Assembly (NCBI RefSeq): GCF_001040705.1
Contig: NZ_CVQP01000007.1
Span: forward strand, 302,158 to 366,157
Source: Rhodococcus sp. RD6.2
Lineage (GTDB): Bacteria; Actinomycetota; Actinomycetes; Mycobacteriales; Mycobacteriaceae
Direction of reading: 5' to 3'
DNA: 64,000 nucleotides
Shown: positions 1 through 8,736 of the stretch, in pieces
How positions within the stretch are numbered: the stretch's first letter is position 1
Layout: each line of letters opens with the position of its first letter
Position numbers and translations under genes: made by a program
Notes under the pieces: generated by a model
What the model was told of the DNA's origin: nothing
Seen by the model: the letters and a program-made list of their open reading frames with translations, nothing else
Database searches by the model: none

Positions 1-3000
1 CGGCCGGGATCGCGTTCGTCGGTCCGACGCCGGATCAGCTGCGGGTGTTCGGCAACAAGCATTCGGCCCGGGAGGCGGCCCGCGCGGTCGGGGTGCCCCT
101 CGTTGCGGGCAGCGGGATGCTCGAGAGCGTCGAGGCGGCGCTCGTCGCGGCCGACGAGGTCGGCTACCCGGTGATGCTCAAGGCGGTCGGTGGTGGCGGT
201 GGGATCGGCATGCAGGCCTGCTTCGACGCGGTGGAGTTGCGGGGCGCCTACGACCGCGTGCAGCGGCTCGCGGCGGCGAACTTCTCGTCGTCGGGGGTGT
301 TCCTCGAACGGTTCGTCGCGCACGCCCGGCACGTGGAGGTGCAGGTGTTCGGTGACGGCGCGGGCCGCACCCTCAGCCTCGGCACCCGCGACTGCTCGCT
401 GCAGCGCCGCAACCAGAAGGTCGTCGAGGAGGCACCCGCATTCGGACTGTCGGATTCCGTTGTCGAGCAGTTGCTCTCGTCGTCGCGGGCGCTGGCCTCG
501 TCGGTGGACTACCGATCGGCGGGCACCGTCGAGTTCGTCTACGACGTGGATCGCGGTGAGGCGTCGTTCCTGGAGATGAACACGCGACTGCAGGTCGAGC
601 ACCCGGTCACCGAGGAGATCACGGGCGTCGACCTGGTCTCGTGGATGCTTCGCCTGGCGGGCGGGGACCGGACCATGCTCGACGCGCTCCCCGACAGCGG
701 CCCCGAGATCACCGGCCACGCGGTCGAGGCCCGCGTCTACGCGGAGGACCCGGGACGTGACTACCGGCCGTCGGCGGGCCTGCTCACCAGCGTGGAGTTC
801 CCCGCACACACCCGTGTGGAGACGTGGGTGGACACGGGGACCGAGGTCAGTGAGCACTACGACCCGATGATCGCGAAGATCGTCACCTCCGGTGCCACCC
901 GGGCCGGTGCTTTCGCGGCGCTCGGTGCCGCGCTCGACGAGACCGCCGTCTACGGCATCGCCACGAACCTTCCTCAGTTGCGGGCGATCTCGGCGCTTCC
1001 CGTCGTACTCGACGGTGGGCAGACCACCGGTACCCTCGCGGACCTGGTGGTCGGGGGAGCGAGGGTGGACGTGCTGCGCGCCGGGACGATGACGACCCTG
1101 CAGGATCACCCCGGTCGTCTCGGGTACTGGGAGGTGGGGATCCCGCCGTCGGGCCCGATGGACGACCTGTCCTTCACCCTCGTCAACGCGGCCGTCGGCA
1201 ACCCGGCCGACGCGGTCGGGTTCGAATGCACCCTGCAGGGACCGCAACTGGAGTTCGCCGAGGCCACCGTGGTCTGCGTCGGCGGCGCGCCCGCGCCGGT
1301 GACGCTGAACGGAACTTCGGTGCCGATGTGGGAGCCGGTCGAGGTCCCCGCGGGCGGCGTCCTCGACGTTGGGAGCCCGCCCGGGGACGGTCTGCGCACC
1401 TATGTCGCCGTCCGCGGCGGCATCGATGCGCCCCGCTACCTGGGCAGCGCGTCCACCTTCACTCTCGGCGGGTTCGGTGGCGTCACCGGTCGTGCCGTCG
1501 CCACCGGCGACGTACTGACCCGCGCTGTCGTCGACGGTCTCGACGAGCCGACGGTCGTCGCGGTGCAGGATCGCCCGGTGTTCGCGAACACTTGGCACCT
1601 CGCCGTCGGCGAGGGACCGCAGCCGGCGCCCTCGTACTTCACCGATTCCGACATGGCGCAGTTCTACGACACCATCTGGACGGCGGCCGCCCACGCCAAC
1701 CGGACCGGCATCCGTCTCGACGGCCCGAAGCCGACGTGGTCGCGGACCGACGGCGGCGAGGCCGGCCTGCACCCGTCCAACCTGCACGACAATCCGTACA
1801 GCGTCGGTGCCCTGAACGTCTCCGGTGACACCCCGATCCTGCTCGGTCCCGACGGCCCGAGCCTCGGCGGGTTCGCGTGCCCCCTGACCGTCACCAGCGC
1901 CCACCGGTGGAAGCTCGGCCAGATCCGGCCGGGTGACCAGGTGCGGTTCGTGCCCGTCACCGACGCGGGCGCCGACCTGCTGCGCGAGTCGAATTCGGTT
2001 CGTGCGGCGCTCCTTCCGCCCTCGGCGGCGCACGCCACGACGTCCGACGGCGGTGTGCTCGCCCGGCGCGAGGAGATCCTGGGTCGACCGGCCGTGGTCT
2101 ACCTGCGCGGCGGCGACGACAACCTGCTCGTCGAGTACGGCGAGATGGAACTCGACCTCGGGCTGCGGATGCGGGTGCACGCTCTGTCGGTGGCCCTCGC
2201 CGAGCGCGCGCTGCCGGGCCTGATCGACGTCACCCCGGGTGTGCGGTCCCTGCACCTGCACGTCGACCCCGCCGTGCTGCCGCTGCGGGCGCTGCTCGAC
2301 GTCCTGCAGGACATCGAGGACCTCCTGCCCGCGACCGGTGACCTCGTGGTGCCGAGCCGCACGATCCGACTGCCCCTGTCGTTCGACGACCCGTCGATCG
2401 CCGAGGCGATCGAGCGCTACCGCGCGGGTGTCCGGGACACCGCGCCGTGGCTGCCGTCGAACACCGAGTTCATCCGCCGCATCAACGGACTCGACTCCGT
2501 CGACCAGGTGCGCGACGCCGTCTTCGATGCCGAGTACCTCGTGCTCGGGCTCGGTGACGTGTACCTCGGTGCCCCCCTCGCGGTTCCGCTCGACCCGAGG
2601 CACCGCCTGGTCACGACGAAGTACAACCCGGCCCGCACGTGGACGCCGTCCGACGCGGTCGGCATCGGCGGCAAGTACCTCTGCGTCTACGGAATGGAGT
2701 CGCCCGGCGGCTACCAGTTGATCGGCCGAACTATCCCGATCTGGTCCGGCTACCGCCAGCAGGGTCCGTTCGAGGACGGCAAGCCGTGGCTGTTCCGGTT
2801 CTTCGACCGCATCGTGTGGGAACCCGTCACCCCCGACCAGCTCACCGAGTTCCGGGCCGAGGCGAAGGCGGGCAGGTTCAACGCCGAGATCACCGAAGGC
2901 ACCTTCGCGCTCGCCGATCACCTGCGTTTCCTGGAGGACAACGCCGAGTCGATCGCCGAGTTCAACACCCGGCAGGGTGCCGCGTTCGACGCGGAGAAGG

Positions 3001-3308
3001 AGGCGTGGCGCGCCTCCGGCGAATTCGACCGCGTCGAGGTCACGCCCGAGCCGGAACCGGACCCGGCCGAACTGGTGCTTCCGCCGGGTGCGACGGTCGT
3101 CGAGGCGCCGATGGTCGGGACGGTGTGGCGGGTCGCCGTGGAACCCGGTGACGTCGTCGAGTCCGGGAACGACGCCGTGGTGCTCGAGGCGATGAAACTG
3201 GAGATGTCGGTACCGTTCACCAGTGCGGGAACGGTGCTCGAGGTGCTCGTCGAACCGGGTGCAAAGGTGCAGCCCGGTACCCCGCTCGTGGTGATGGGAG
3301 TCGCGTGA
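1..3308 (+). CDS. Urea carboxylase, 5'-truncated by window edge
   Basis: Biotin-dependent enzyme that carboxylates urea to allophanate using ATP and bicarbonate. The reading frame is open from base 3, so the true start lies upstream; a GTG at 45 is internal to the biotin carboxylase domain. About 1,100 residues are visible. In order they are the rest of the ATP-grasp biotin carboxylase domain (glycine-rich loop GGGGGIGM, then EMNTRLQVEHPVTEEITG), a KipA/AHS2-like domain beginning near VDVLRAGTMTTLQDHPGR, a KipI/AHS1-like domain, and a C-terminal biotinyl domain with the lysine motif EAMKLEM. This order is that of urea carboxylase and not of acetyl- or propionyl-CoA carboxylase. It overlaps the allophanate hydrolase gene by 4 bases, so the two enzymes form an ATP-dependent urea amidolyase pathway that releases ammonia without nickel urease. 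The assignment is secure. Confidence 0.95.
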   Translation, partial: AGIAFVGPTPDQLRVFGNKHSAREAARAVGVPLVAGSGMLESVEAALVAADEVGYPVMLKAVGGGGGIGMQACFDAVELRGAYDRVQRLAAANFSSSGVFLERFVAHARHVEVQVFGDGAGRTLSLGTRDCSLQRRNQKVVEEAPAFGLSDSVVEQLLSSSRALASSVDYRSAGTVEFVYDVDRGEASFLEMNTRLQVEHPVTEEITGVDLVSWMLRLAGGDRTMLDALPDSGPEITGHAVEARVYAEDPGRDYRPSAGLLTSVEFPAHTRVETWVDTGTEVSEHYDPMIAKIVTSGATRAGAFAALGAALDETAVYGIATNLPQLRAISALPVVLDGGQTTGTLADLVVGGARVDVLRAGTMTTLQDHPGRLGYWEVGIPPSGPMDDLSFTLVNAAVGNPADAVGFECTLQGPQLEFAEATVVCVGGAPAPVTLNGTSVPMWEPVEVPAGGVLDVGSPPGDGLRTYVAVRGGIDAPRYLGSASTFTLGGFGGVTGRAVATGDVLTRAVVDGLDEPTVVAVQDRPVFANTWHLAVGEGPQPAPSYFTDSDMAQFYDTIWTAAAHANRTGIRLDGPKPTWSRTDGGEAGLHPSNLHDNPYSVGALNVSGDTPILLGPDGPSLGGFACPLTVTSAHRWKLGQIRPGDQVRFVPVTDAGADLLRESNSVRAALLPPSAAHATTSDGGVLARREEILGRPAVVYLRGGDDNLLVEYGEMELDLGLRMRVHALSVALAERALPGLIDVTPGVRSLHLHVDPAVLPLRALLDVLQDIEDLLPATGDLVVPSRTIRLPLSFDDPSIAEAIERYRAGVRDTAPWLPSNTEFIRRINGLDSVDQVRDAVFDAEYLVLGLGDVYLGAPLAVPLDPRHRLVTTKYNPARTWTPSDAVGIGGKYLCVYGMESPGGYQLIGRTIPIWSGYRQQGPFEDGKPWLFRFFDRIVWEPVTPDQLTEFRAEAKAGRFNAEITEGTFALADHLRFLEDNAESIAEFNTRQGAAFDAEKEAWRASGEFDRVEVTPEPEPDPAELVLPPGATVVEAPMVGTVWRVAVEPGDVVESGNDAVVLEAMKLEMSVPFTSAGTVLEVLVEPGAKVQPGTPLVVMGVA

Positions 3309-5023
3309 TCATGAATGCAGTCAGCAGTGTCGCTGAACTGGACGGGGCCCTGACGCCCACGGATCGGGTAGTGCGGGCGTTCCGGCGCCTCGCCGAGGTC
3401 GACCGGCCCGAGGTGTGGATCCTGCTGCGCAGCGAAACCGACGTCCTCGCCGACGCGCGCGCCGTCGAGGAGCGCCTCGCGGAGGGGGCGGACCTGCCGC
3501 TCGCGGGACTGCTCGTCGCGGTCAAGGACAACGTCGACGTCGCGGGCCTGCCCACGACCGCCGCGTGTCCCGAGTACGCGTACCCGGCCACCGAGACAGC
3601 GAGCGGCGTCGCGCGGTTGCTCGCACAGGGCGCGATCGTGCTGGGCAAGACCAACCTCGACCAGTTCGCGACCGGTCTGGTCGGCACCCGCAGTCCGTAC
3701 GGCGCGGTGCGCGGTTCCTGGGATCCCGAACGGGTGTCGGGCGGTTCGAGTTCCGGCTCGGCGGTCGCGGTCGCGCTCGGCGTCGCCGACATCGGCATCG
3801 GAACCGACACCGCGGGATCGGGCCGGGTGCCCGCCGCGTTCGCCGGACTGGTCGGCCTGAAGCTGTCGCTCGGCGTGATCCCCACTCACGGCGTGGTCCC
3901 CGCCTGCGTCGACTACGACTGCCTGACGGTGTTCGCCGCCGACCTGGACGGCGCCGTCGCCGCGGCGCGCGTCATGGCCGGTCCCGACACCCGAGACCCC
4001 CGCAGTCGGGTGTGGCCCGCGGACGTCCGGCTCGCCGCCCCGGCCGCTCCGGTGGTCGCGGTGCCGCGCGCCGAGGACCTGGAGCCTCTGAGCCCCGACT
4101 ATCGGGCCGCGTTCGACGTCACCGTCTCGGCCCTCGAGGCGACCGGCGTCGCGACGCGGACCGTCGACATCTCCGGCCTGCTCGACGCGGCCACGCTGCT
4201 GTACGACGGTGCCGTCGTCGCGCAGCGGTACGCCGCGGTCGGGCAGTTCCTCGAAAGCTCGCCCGCCGGAGCCGATCCCACCGTCGCGGCGATCGTCGCG
4301 GGAGCGAAGGCGCCTGCTGCGCACCAACTCGTCACGGACCTGGACGCGCTGCGCCGCGCGAAGGTCGCCGCCGCGGCCACTCTCGCGGGCTGCGACGCGC
4401 TGCTGCTGCCGACGACGACGGAGCATCCGACGATCGCAGCGGTGCAGGCCGACCCGATCGGGATCAACCGGCGGATGGGCACGTACACGAACTTCTGCAA
4501 CCTGCTCGACATGGCCGCGGTCGCGGTTCCCGGTGCGGCGACCGCGGACGGGCATCCGTTCGGCGTCATGTTCGTGGTCCCCGCCTTCGAGGACCAGGTG
4601 GCGGTCGATCTCGGCGCCCGGCTTGCAGGGGTGCCGGCGCCTGCGCTCGTCGACGGGGGAGTGGAGCTGGCCGTGTTCGGCGCGCATCTGCGTGGGCAGC
4701 CGCTGCACTTCCAGCTCGAGGACATCGGTGCCCGGTTCACCGGCACCGTCACCACCACGGACGCCTACCGGCTGTACGCGCTGGACACCGTCCCGCCGAA
4801 GCCCGGCCTGGTGCGGCGCGGCCCGGGGCGCGGCGCACCGATCCGCGGTGAGGTGTTCCGGGTGCCCGCCGCCGGCCTCGGCACGTTTCTCGGTGCACTA
4901 CCCGCACCGATGGCGCTGACCAGTGTCGAACTCTCCGATGGCCGCAGCGTCGTCGGTTTCAGCTGCACCCATGACGCCGTTGACGGCGCCACCGACATCA
5001 CCGAGCGGGGCGGCTGGGTGTAG
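3305..5023 (+). CDS. atzF: Allophanate hydrolase
   Basis: Hydrolyses allophanate to carbon dioxide and two ammonia, finishing ATP-dependent urea breakdown begun by the upstream carboxylase. It is an amidase-signature protein: the catalytic Lys is at about residue 74 in AVKDNVDVAG, followed by the serine-rich GGSSSGSAVAVA and GTDTAGSGRVPAAF, which supply the cis-Ser and nucleophilic Ser. A C-terminal domain of about 120 residues (from LAVFGAHLRGQPL) is the accessory domain typical of allophanate hydrolases and is missing from ordinary amidases. The GTG at 3305 overlaps the upstream TGA as GTGA. An ATG six bases on (3311) is an equally possible start, and a GGGAG lies at 3296-3300. Both genes are presumably translationally coupled. 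Confidence 0.93.
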   Translation: MIMNAVSSVAELDGALTPTDRVVRAFRRLAEVDRPEVWILLRSETDVLADARAVEERLAEGADLPLAGLLVAVKDNVDVAGLPTTAACPEYAYPATETASGVARLLAQGAIVLGKTNLDQFATGLVGTRSPYGAVRGSWDPERVSGGSSSGSAVAVALGVADIGIGTDTAGSGRVPAAFAGLVGLKLSLGVIPTHGVVPACVDYDCLTVFAADLDGAVAAARVMAGPDTRDPRSRVWPADVRLAAPAAPVVAVPRAEDLEPLSPDYRAAFDVTVSALEATGVATRTVDISGLLDAATLLYDGAVVAQRYAAVGQFLESSPAGADPTVAAIVAGAKAPAAHQLVTDLDALRRAKVAAAATLAGCDALLLPTTTEHPTIAAVQADPIGINRRMGTYTNFCNLLDMAAVAVPGAATADGHPFGVMFVVPAFEDQVAVDLGARLAGVPAPALVDGGVELAVFGAHLRGQPLHFQLEDIGARFTGTVTTTDAYRLYALDTVPPKPGLVRRGPGRGAPIRGEVFRVPAAGLGTFLGALPAPMALTSVELSDGRSVVGFSCTHDAVDGATDITERGGWV

Positions 5024-5035
5024 GCGGCTCCGCTG

Positions 5036-5078
5036 CCCGTGAGTCCTGTGGTCCGAAAGCGGGCCACGGACTCACGGG
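5036..5078. terminator. Bidirectional hairpin between convergent genes
   Basis: CCCGTGAGTCC (5036-5046) pairs perfectly with GGACTCACGGG (5068-5078), and an inner GTGG/CCAC extends the stem. The hairpin lies just after the allophanate hydrolase stop and overlaps the last codons of the opposing HxlR gene, so it can serve both convergent transcripts. There is no long U-tract, as is common in actinobacteria. Confidence 0.65.
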
Positions 5079-5473
5079 TGTCTGGCGTCGTACGCGGCCT
5101 GGTCGGTGAGGATGTCGGGCATCTGGGCCTCGACGAGATCGATCAGGGACTGCAACTGCGCCGCGACCTGCACTCCTCTCGCGGTGAGGGTGTACTCCAC
5201 CTTCGGTGGGATCGTCTCCTGGACGTCGCGGTGCACGAAGCCGTCACGTTCGAGCTGCTGAAGTGTCTGCGAGAGCATCCGTTCGCTGACCCCGTCGACC
5301 CGGCGGCGAAGCGCGCTGAAGCGGTAGGGGCCCTCGCCCAGTGCGACCAGCGCGAGTGTTCCCCAGCGCCCGGTGACCGTGTGGATCACGTCGCGAGACG
5401 GGCAGGCGCGCTCGAACACGTCGGCTGCGAAGTCGAGGCCGGGTTCGGATGCGGGCAGGTCGGAGACGCTCAT
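5072..5473 (-). CDS. HxlR/DUF24-family redox regulator (QorR-like)
   Basis: A 133-residue winged-helix repressor of the HxlR (DUF24) family. The N-terminal Cys24 in ACPSRDV is at the position used for thiol-based redox sensing in this family. The helix-turn-helix core is FSALRRRVDGVSERMLSQTLQQLERDGFV, with the wing around KVEYTLTARG. It is divergent from an NAD(P)H:quinone oxidoreductase, the same arrangement as QorR/qor2 of Corynebacterium glutamicum, where the repressor loses DNA binding when its cysteine is oxidised by diamide or quinones. A perfect inverted repeat in the intergenic region (5521-5543) is the likely operator for both genes. That it controls the quinone reductase is inferred from this arrangement. 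Confidence 0.85.
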   Translation of the reverse strand: MSVSDLPASEPGLDFAADVFERACPSRDVIHTVTGRWGTLALVALGEGPYRFSALRRRVDGVSERMLSQTLQQLERDGFVHRDVQETIPPKVEYTLTARGVQVAAQLQSLIDLVEAQMPDILTDQAAYDARHP

Positions 5474-5520
5474 GACGCCAGGTTACTACCGGCAATACGG
5501 GTAGCGCTAACTCCAGATAT

Positions 5521-5543
5521 TGCACTTACGAAAAATAAGTGCA
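5521..5543. promoter_or_regulatory. Candidate HxlR operator/promoter of quinone reductase
   Basis: TGCACTTA (5521-5528) and TAAGTGCA (5536-5543) form a perfect 8-bp inverted repeat around the AT-rich spacer CGAAAAA. It overlaps a possible -35 TTGCAC (5520-5525), with a possible -10 CATGAT at 5542-5547 reading towards the quinone reductase. A repressor bound here would block that promoter and probably its own. Confidence 0.6.
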
Positions 5544-5599
5544 TGATGGATAGCGCGACGCCTTGAAGCGTCAACCGTCTGTTGGAGGAGCATCCCGTC

Positions 5600-6454
5600 A
5601 TGACCATCGCCGTCACCGGAGCAACCGGACACCTCGGCCGTCTCACCGTCGACGCCCTGCTGGCGCGGGGCGCACAACCCGGCGACCTCGTCGCCGTCGT
5701 CCGCGACGCCGGGAAGGCCGCCGACCTCGCGGACAAGGGCGTCCAGGTCCGCGTCGCCGACTACACCGACCCCGCCGCCCTCGAATCTGCCCTCGCCGGC
5801 GTCGACAAGCTGCTCCTGATCTCCGGCAGCGAGGTGGGACAGCGCCTGCCTCAGCACACCAACGTCGTCAACGCGGCGAAGGCCGCCGGGGTCGGGTTCG
5901 TCGCCTACACCTCGGTGCTCGACGCGGCGAACAGTCCGCTGTCCCTGGCTCCCGAACACAAGGCCACCGAGGAGCTCCTCGCGGAGTCCGGCATCGACCA
6001 TGCGCTGCTGCGCAACGGCTGGTACTGGGAGAACTACACGCAGGATCTCGCCGGGACCGCGGAGCGCGGTGTCCTCGCCGGGGCGGGCGGCGACGGACGG
6101 GTCGCAGGCGCGGCCCGCGTCGACTACGCCGACGCCGCCGCGGTGGTGCTGCTGTCCGACGGGCAGGAAGGCAAGGTGTACGAGCTCGGCGGCGACGAGC
6201 GTCTCACTCTCACCGGATTGGCCGCGAAGATGTCCGAGGCCACCGGCAAGGACGTTGCGTACCAGGATCTTCCGGTCGAGCAGTTCCAGGCCGTACTAGA
6301 AGGTGCGGGCCTGCCTGCGTTCTTCGCGGGCATGCTCGCCAGTGCCGACGCGGGCATCCAGGTGGGCGCGCTCGACACCGAGAGCGGCGACCTGCAGCGT
6401 CTGACCGGTCGCAGCTCCACCCCGGTGGTCGACGTCCTGCGCGCCGCCCTGTAG
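5600..6454 (+). CDS. qorB: NAD(P)H:quinone oxidoreductase, atypical SDR (QorB-like)
   Basis: NmrA-like atypical short-chain dehydrogenase of 284 residues. It should reduce quinones with NADPH and so detoxify electrophiles. The N-terminal TGATGHLG is the Rossmann dinucleotide motif. The body (ISGSEVGQR, YTSVLDA, LLRNGWYWENY) matches the QorB/YtfG type of quinone reductase. The ATG at 5600 follows a strong GGAGGAG (5584-5590) at 9 bases, so it is preferred over the upstream TTG at 5582. The divergent HxlR regulator and the shared palindrome suggest induction by quinone or diamide stress. Physiological substrate unproven. Confidence 0.87.
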   Translation: MTIAVTGATGHLGRLTVDALLARGAQPGDLVAVVRDAGKAADLADKGVQVRVADYTDPAALESALAGVDKLLLISGSEVGQRLPQHTNVVNAAKAAGVGFVAYTSVLDAANSPLSLAPEHKATEELLAESGIDHALLRNGWYWENYTQDLAGTAERGVLAGAGGDGRVAGAARVDYADAAAVVLLSDGQEGKVYELGGDERLTLTGLAAKMSEATGKDVAYQDLPVEQFQAVLEGAGLPAFFAGMLASADAGIQVGALDTESGDLQRLTGRSSTPVVDVLRAAL

Positions 6455-6472
6455 CCACTCGTCGGTGGAGAG

Positions 6473-6513
6473 GCGGCGGGGCGCCGGGACGAATTGTCCA
6501 GGTGCCCCGCCGC
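6473..6513. terminator. Convergent terminator hairpin
   Basis: GCGGCGGGGC (6473-6482) pairs with GCCCCGCCGC (6504-6513) across a 21-base loop. It sits between the quinone reductase (plus) and the MFS exporter (minus), which face each other, and could end both transcripts. The plus side is followed by TTTCG. Confidence 0.55.
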
Positions 6514-6530
6514 TTTCGATCAGAGCTGGT

Positions 6531-8015
6531 TCAGTGCACCCCGACCGGGCCTTCGGCGGGCAGTTCGTCCTTCGTGACCCGCACCAGTGCCACCACGATC
6601 GGGCTGACGATCACGAGGAACACCGCCGCCCACCCGAACACATGCGCGTACCCCGACACCTCGAACGAGAACGGATGCGCGGCAGGGTTGCTCGCAGAAG
6701 CCGACGACTTCGCCGACACGTAGATCGTCGTGAACAGTGCAGTCCCCAGCGCGCCACCGATCTGCATGGTGGCGTTGACGAGGGCGCTCGCGGCGCCCGC
6801 GTCGTGGTCCCGCACGCCGACAAGGGCGATGTTCTGCATCGGCGCGATCATCAGGCCGATGCCGAAACCGAGCACGAGCAGCGCGGGCAACACAACGGTC
6901 CAGTAAGAGCTGTCGACGTCGATCCGCGTCAGCATCAGCACCAGACCCGCCGCGGCGACGAGCGGACCGACGGCCATCGGCAGCTTCGGACCGATGCGGG
7001 TGCTCGCCTGCGCCGCGACACCGGCGGCGACCGTGATCGCGACCGTCAGCGGAAGCGACGCGACACCGGAGACGAACGGGCTCATGCCGAGCACGATCTG
7101 CAGGTAGAACGTCAGGTACAGGGTGCCACCGATCAGCACCGAGCCGATCACGACGGACCCGATCAGGGCAGGCGCACGATTGTGGTCCCACGGAATGTAC
7201 AGCGGCAGAAGTGGATGCGACGAGCGCTTCTCCACCACCGCGAACGCCGCCAACGCCAGCAGGCCTGCGACCACAAAGCCGATCGTCTGTGCCGAGTCCC
7301 AGCCGTGCTTCTCGGCCTGCGTGAACCCGTACACGAGCCCACCGAGTCCGACGGCGACGAGAATCGTTCCCGGAATGTCGTAGCGAACGTCACCGTGTGC
7401 CTTGGTTTCCCGCACGTTCGGAGCGGTGACGGCGAGCGCGAACAGCGCGATCGGGACGTTCACCAGCAGGCACCAGCGCCAGTCGACGTACTGGGTGAGC
7501 AGGCCGCCGAGCAGCAGGCCGACGGCGGCGCCGCCACCCGAGATGGCGCCGTACACCGCGAACGCCTTGGCCCGCTCGCGGCCCTCGGTGAACGTCGTCG
7601 TCAGAATTGCCAGCGCGGCGGGCGCGAGCAGGGCAGCGAACACGCCCTGGCCTGCCCGCGCGGCGAACAGCTGCAGACCCGTCTGGGCGACACCGCCGAT
7701 CGCCGATGCGATTGCGAAGCCGATCATGCCGACCATGAATGAGCGCTTACGGCCCCAGAAGTCCGCGATGCGCCCACCGAGAAGCAGCAGCGCTCCGAAC
7801 GCAAGCGCGTACGCGGTGACGGCCCAGTGCCGGTCGCCGTCACTGATGCCGAGATCGAGCTGGGCCTGCGGGAGGGCGATCGAGACGATGGTGGCGTCGA
7901 GCACGACCGTCAACTGTGCGAGCCCGACGATGCACAGCACCAGCCAGCGGCGGGCATGGTTGGGATTGTCGTTCGGAGAAGTCGGGTGTGAGGTGTCCTG
8001 GACCTCGACGGACAT
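6531..8015 (-). CDS. MFS drug exporter, DHA2/EmrB-QacA type
   Basis: A 494-residue inner-membrane proton antiporter with about 14 hydrophobic segments, the size and topology of the DHA2 (EmrB/QacA) drug-exporter family. Family features are LTVVLDATIVSIALPQAQ in the first segment (motif D1 region), the loop GGRIADFWGRKRS between segments 2 and 3 (motif A), and a glycine-rich GAISGGGAAVGLLLGG segment (motif C). The start at 8015 gives a short hydrophilic N-terminus. It is monocistronic, and no regulator sits beside it apart from the more distant HxlR gene. Substrate unknown; a multidrug or antiseptic exporter is the reasonable guess. Confidence 0.85.
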   Translation of the reverse strand: MSVEVQDTSHPTSPNDNPNHARRWLVLCIVGLAQLTVVLDATIVSIALPQAQLDLGISDGDRHWAVTAYALAFGALLLLGGRIADFWGRKRSFMVGMIGFAIASAIGGVAQTGLQLFAARAGQGVFAALLAPAALAILTTTFTEGRERAKAFAVYGAISGGGAAVGLLLGGLLTQYVDWRWCLLVNVPIALFALAVTAPNVRETKAHGDVRYDIPGTILVAVGLGGLVYGFTQAEKHGWDSAQTIGFVVAGLLALAAFAVVEKRSSHPLLPLYIPWDHNRAPALIGSVVIGSVLIGGTLYLTFYLQIVLGMSPFVSGVASLPLTVAITVAAGVAAQASTRIGPKLPMAVGPLVAAAGLVLMLTRIDVDSSYWTVVLPALLVLGFGIGLMIAPMQNIALVGVRDHDAGAASALVNATMQIGGALGTALFTTIYVSAKSSASASNPAAHPFSFEVSGYAHVFGWAAVFLVIVSPIVVALVRVTKDELPAEGPVGVH

Positions 8016-8196
8016 AGCGGGATTTCCTGCCGATCAGGGGCACGGACGAGTGTCGCGGCCGAAAGGAGTCACGCTAGCCCGTTCGCCGGCGCATTCGTAA
8101 GCGGCGGAGGCCTCGTCGTTGACAACCTCACATCGGCTTGCCTCCACGCGGTCCGGTGTGAGCACAGCGGCGCCACCGCCCCTCGGGGTGAACCTG

Positions 8197-8736
8197 TCAG
8201 CGGAAGGTGTCGCGGTCGATGCGCAGCGCCGTGATGGTCGTGGCGAGCATGTCGTACTGGCCGACGAGCAGGACGAATTCGATCATCCCGCGGTCGTCGA
8301 GGTGCCGCGCGAGGCCCGCCCAGGCGCCGTCGGAGACATCCTTCGTCGCGATCAGGTCGTCGACGACGGCGAGCATCGCGCGGTGCCGGTCACTCCAACC
8401 GCTCGCACTCGGACCGATGAGCACGTTCGCCAGCAGCTCCGCCGTGACGCCCGCGCGCCGCCCGAGTCGGATGTGATGGTCCATCTCGTAGGTGCAGTCC
8501 CTCAGATGCGCGACGCGCAGGATCACCAGTTCCGTCTCGTGCCGGGAGATCCTGCCGCCGGGTCGCAGCACCGTCGCCGCGAAGTGCAGCCAGCCGCGGT
8601 AGGTGCCCCCGGCGCGGCCGAGGGTACTGAACAGCTTCGCGTCCGCGGTGCCCGACGCCGCCGAGACCACCCGCCAGACCACCCAGTTCGCGGGGCCGAG
8701 GCGGCGCAGCCGACCCGGCTCGATCCGGGCGCTCAT
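8197..8736 (-). CDS. Carboxymuconolactone decarboxylase/AhpD-fold protein
   Basis: A 179-residue helical AhpD-like protein. The core ETELVILRVAHLRDCTYEMDHHIRLGRRAG carries the family signature of a Glu, a single Cys and a following His, as in CMD-domain proteins. The second cysteine of the true AhpD CxxC pair is absent, so peroxidase-adaptor activity is doubtful. The ATG at 8736 overlaps the stop of the upstream SDR gene as ATGA, so the two are translationally coupled; longer in-frame starts would lie inside the SDR gene. Many such small proteins sit in actinobacterial operons with dehydrogenases, with unknown substrates. Family assignment good, role unknown. Confidence 0.8.
   Translation of the reverse strand: MSARIEPGRLRRLGPANWVVWRVVSAASGTADAKLFSTLGRAGGTYRGWLHFAATVLRPGGRISRHETELVILRVAHLRDCTYEMDHHIRLGRRAGVTAELLANVLIGPSASGWSDRHRAMLAVVDDLIATKDVSDGAWAGLARHLDDRGMIEFVLLVGQYDMLATTITALRIDRDTFR

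Noticed and set aside
2918..4708. 596-codon minus-strand ORF over the allophanate hydrolase gene
   Set aside because: Antisense to a clear amidase-signature gene; no ribosome site or domain.
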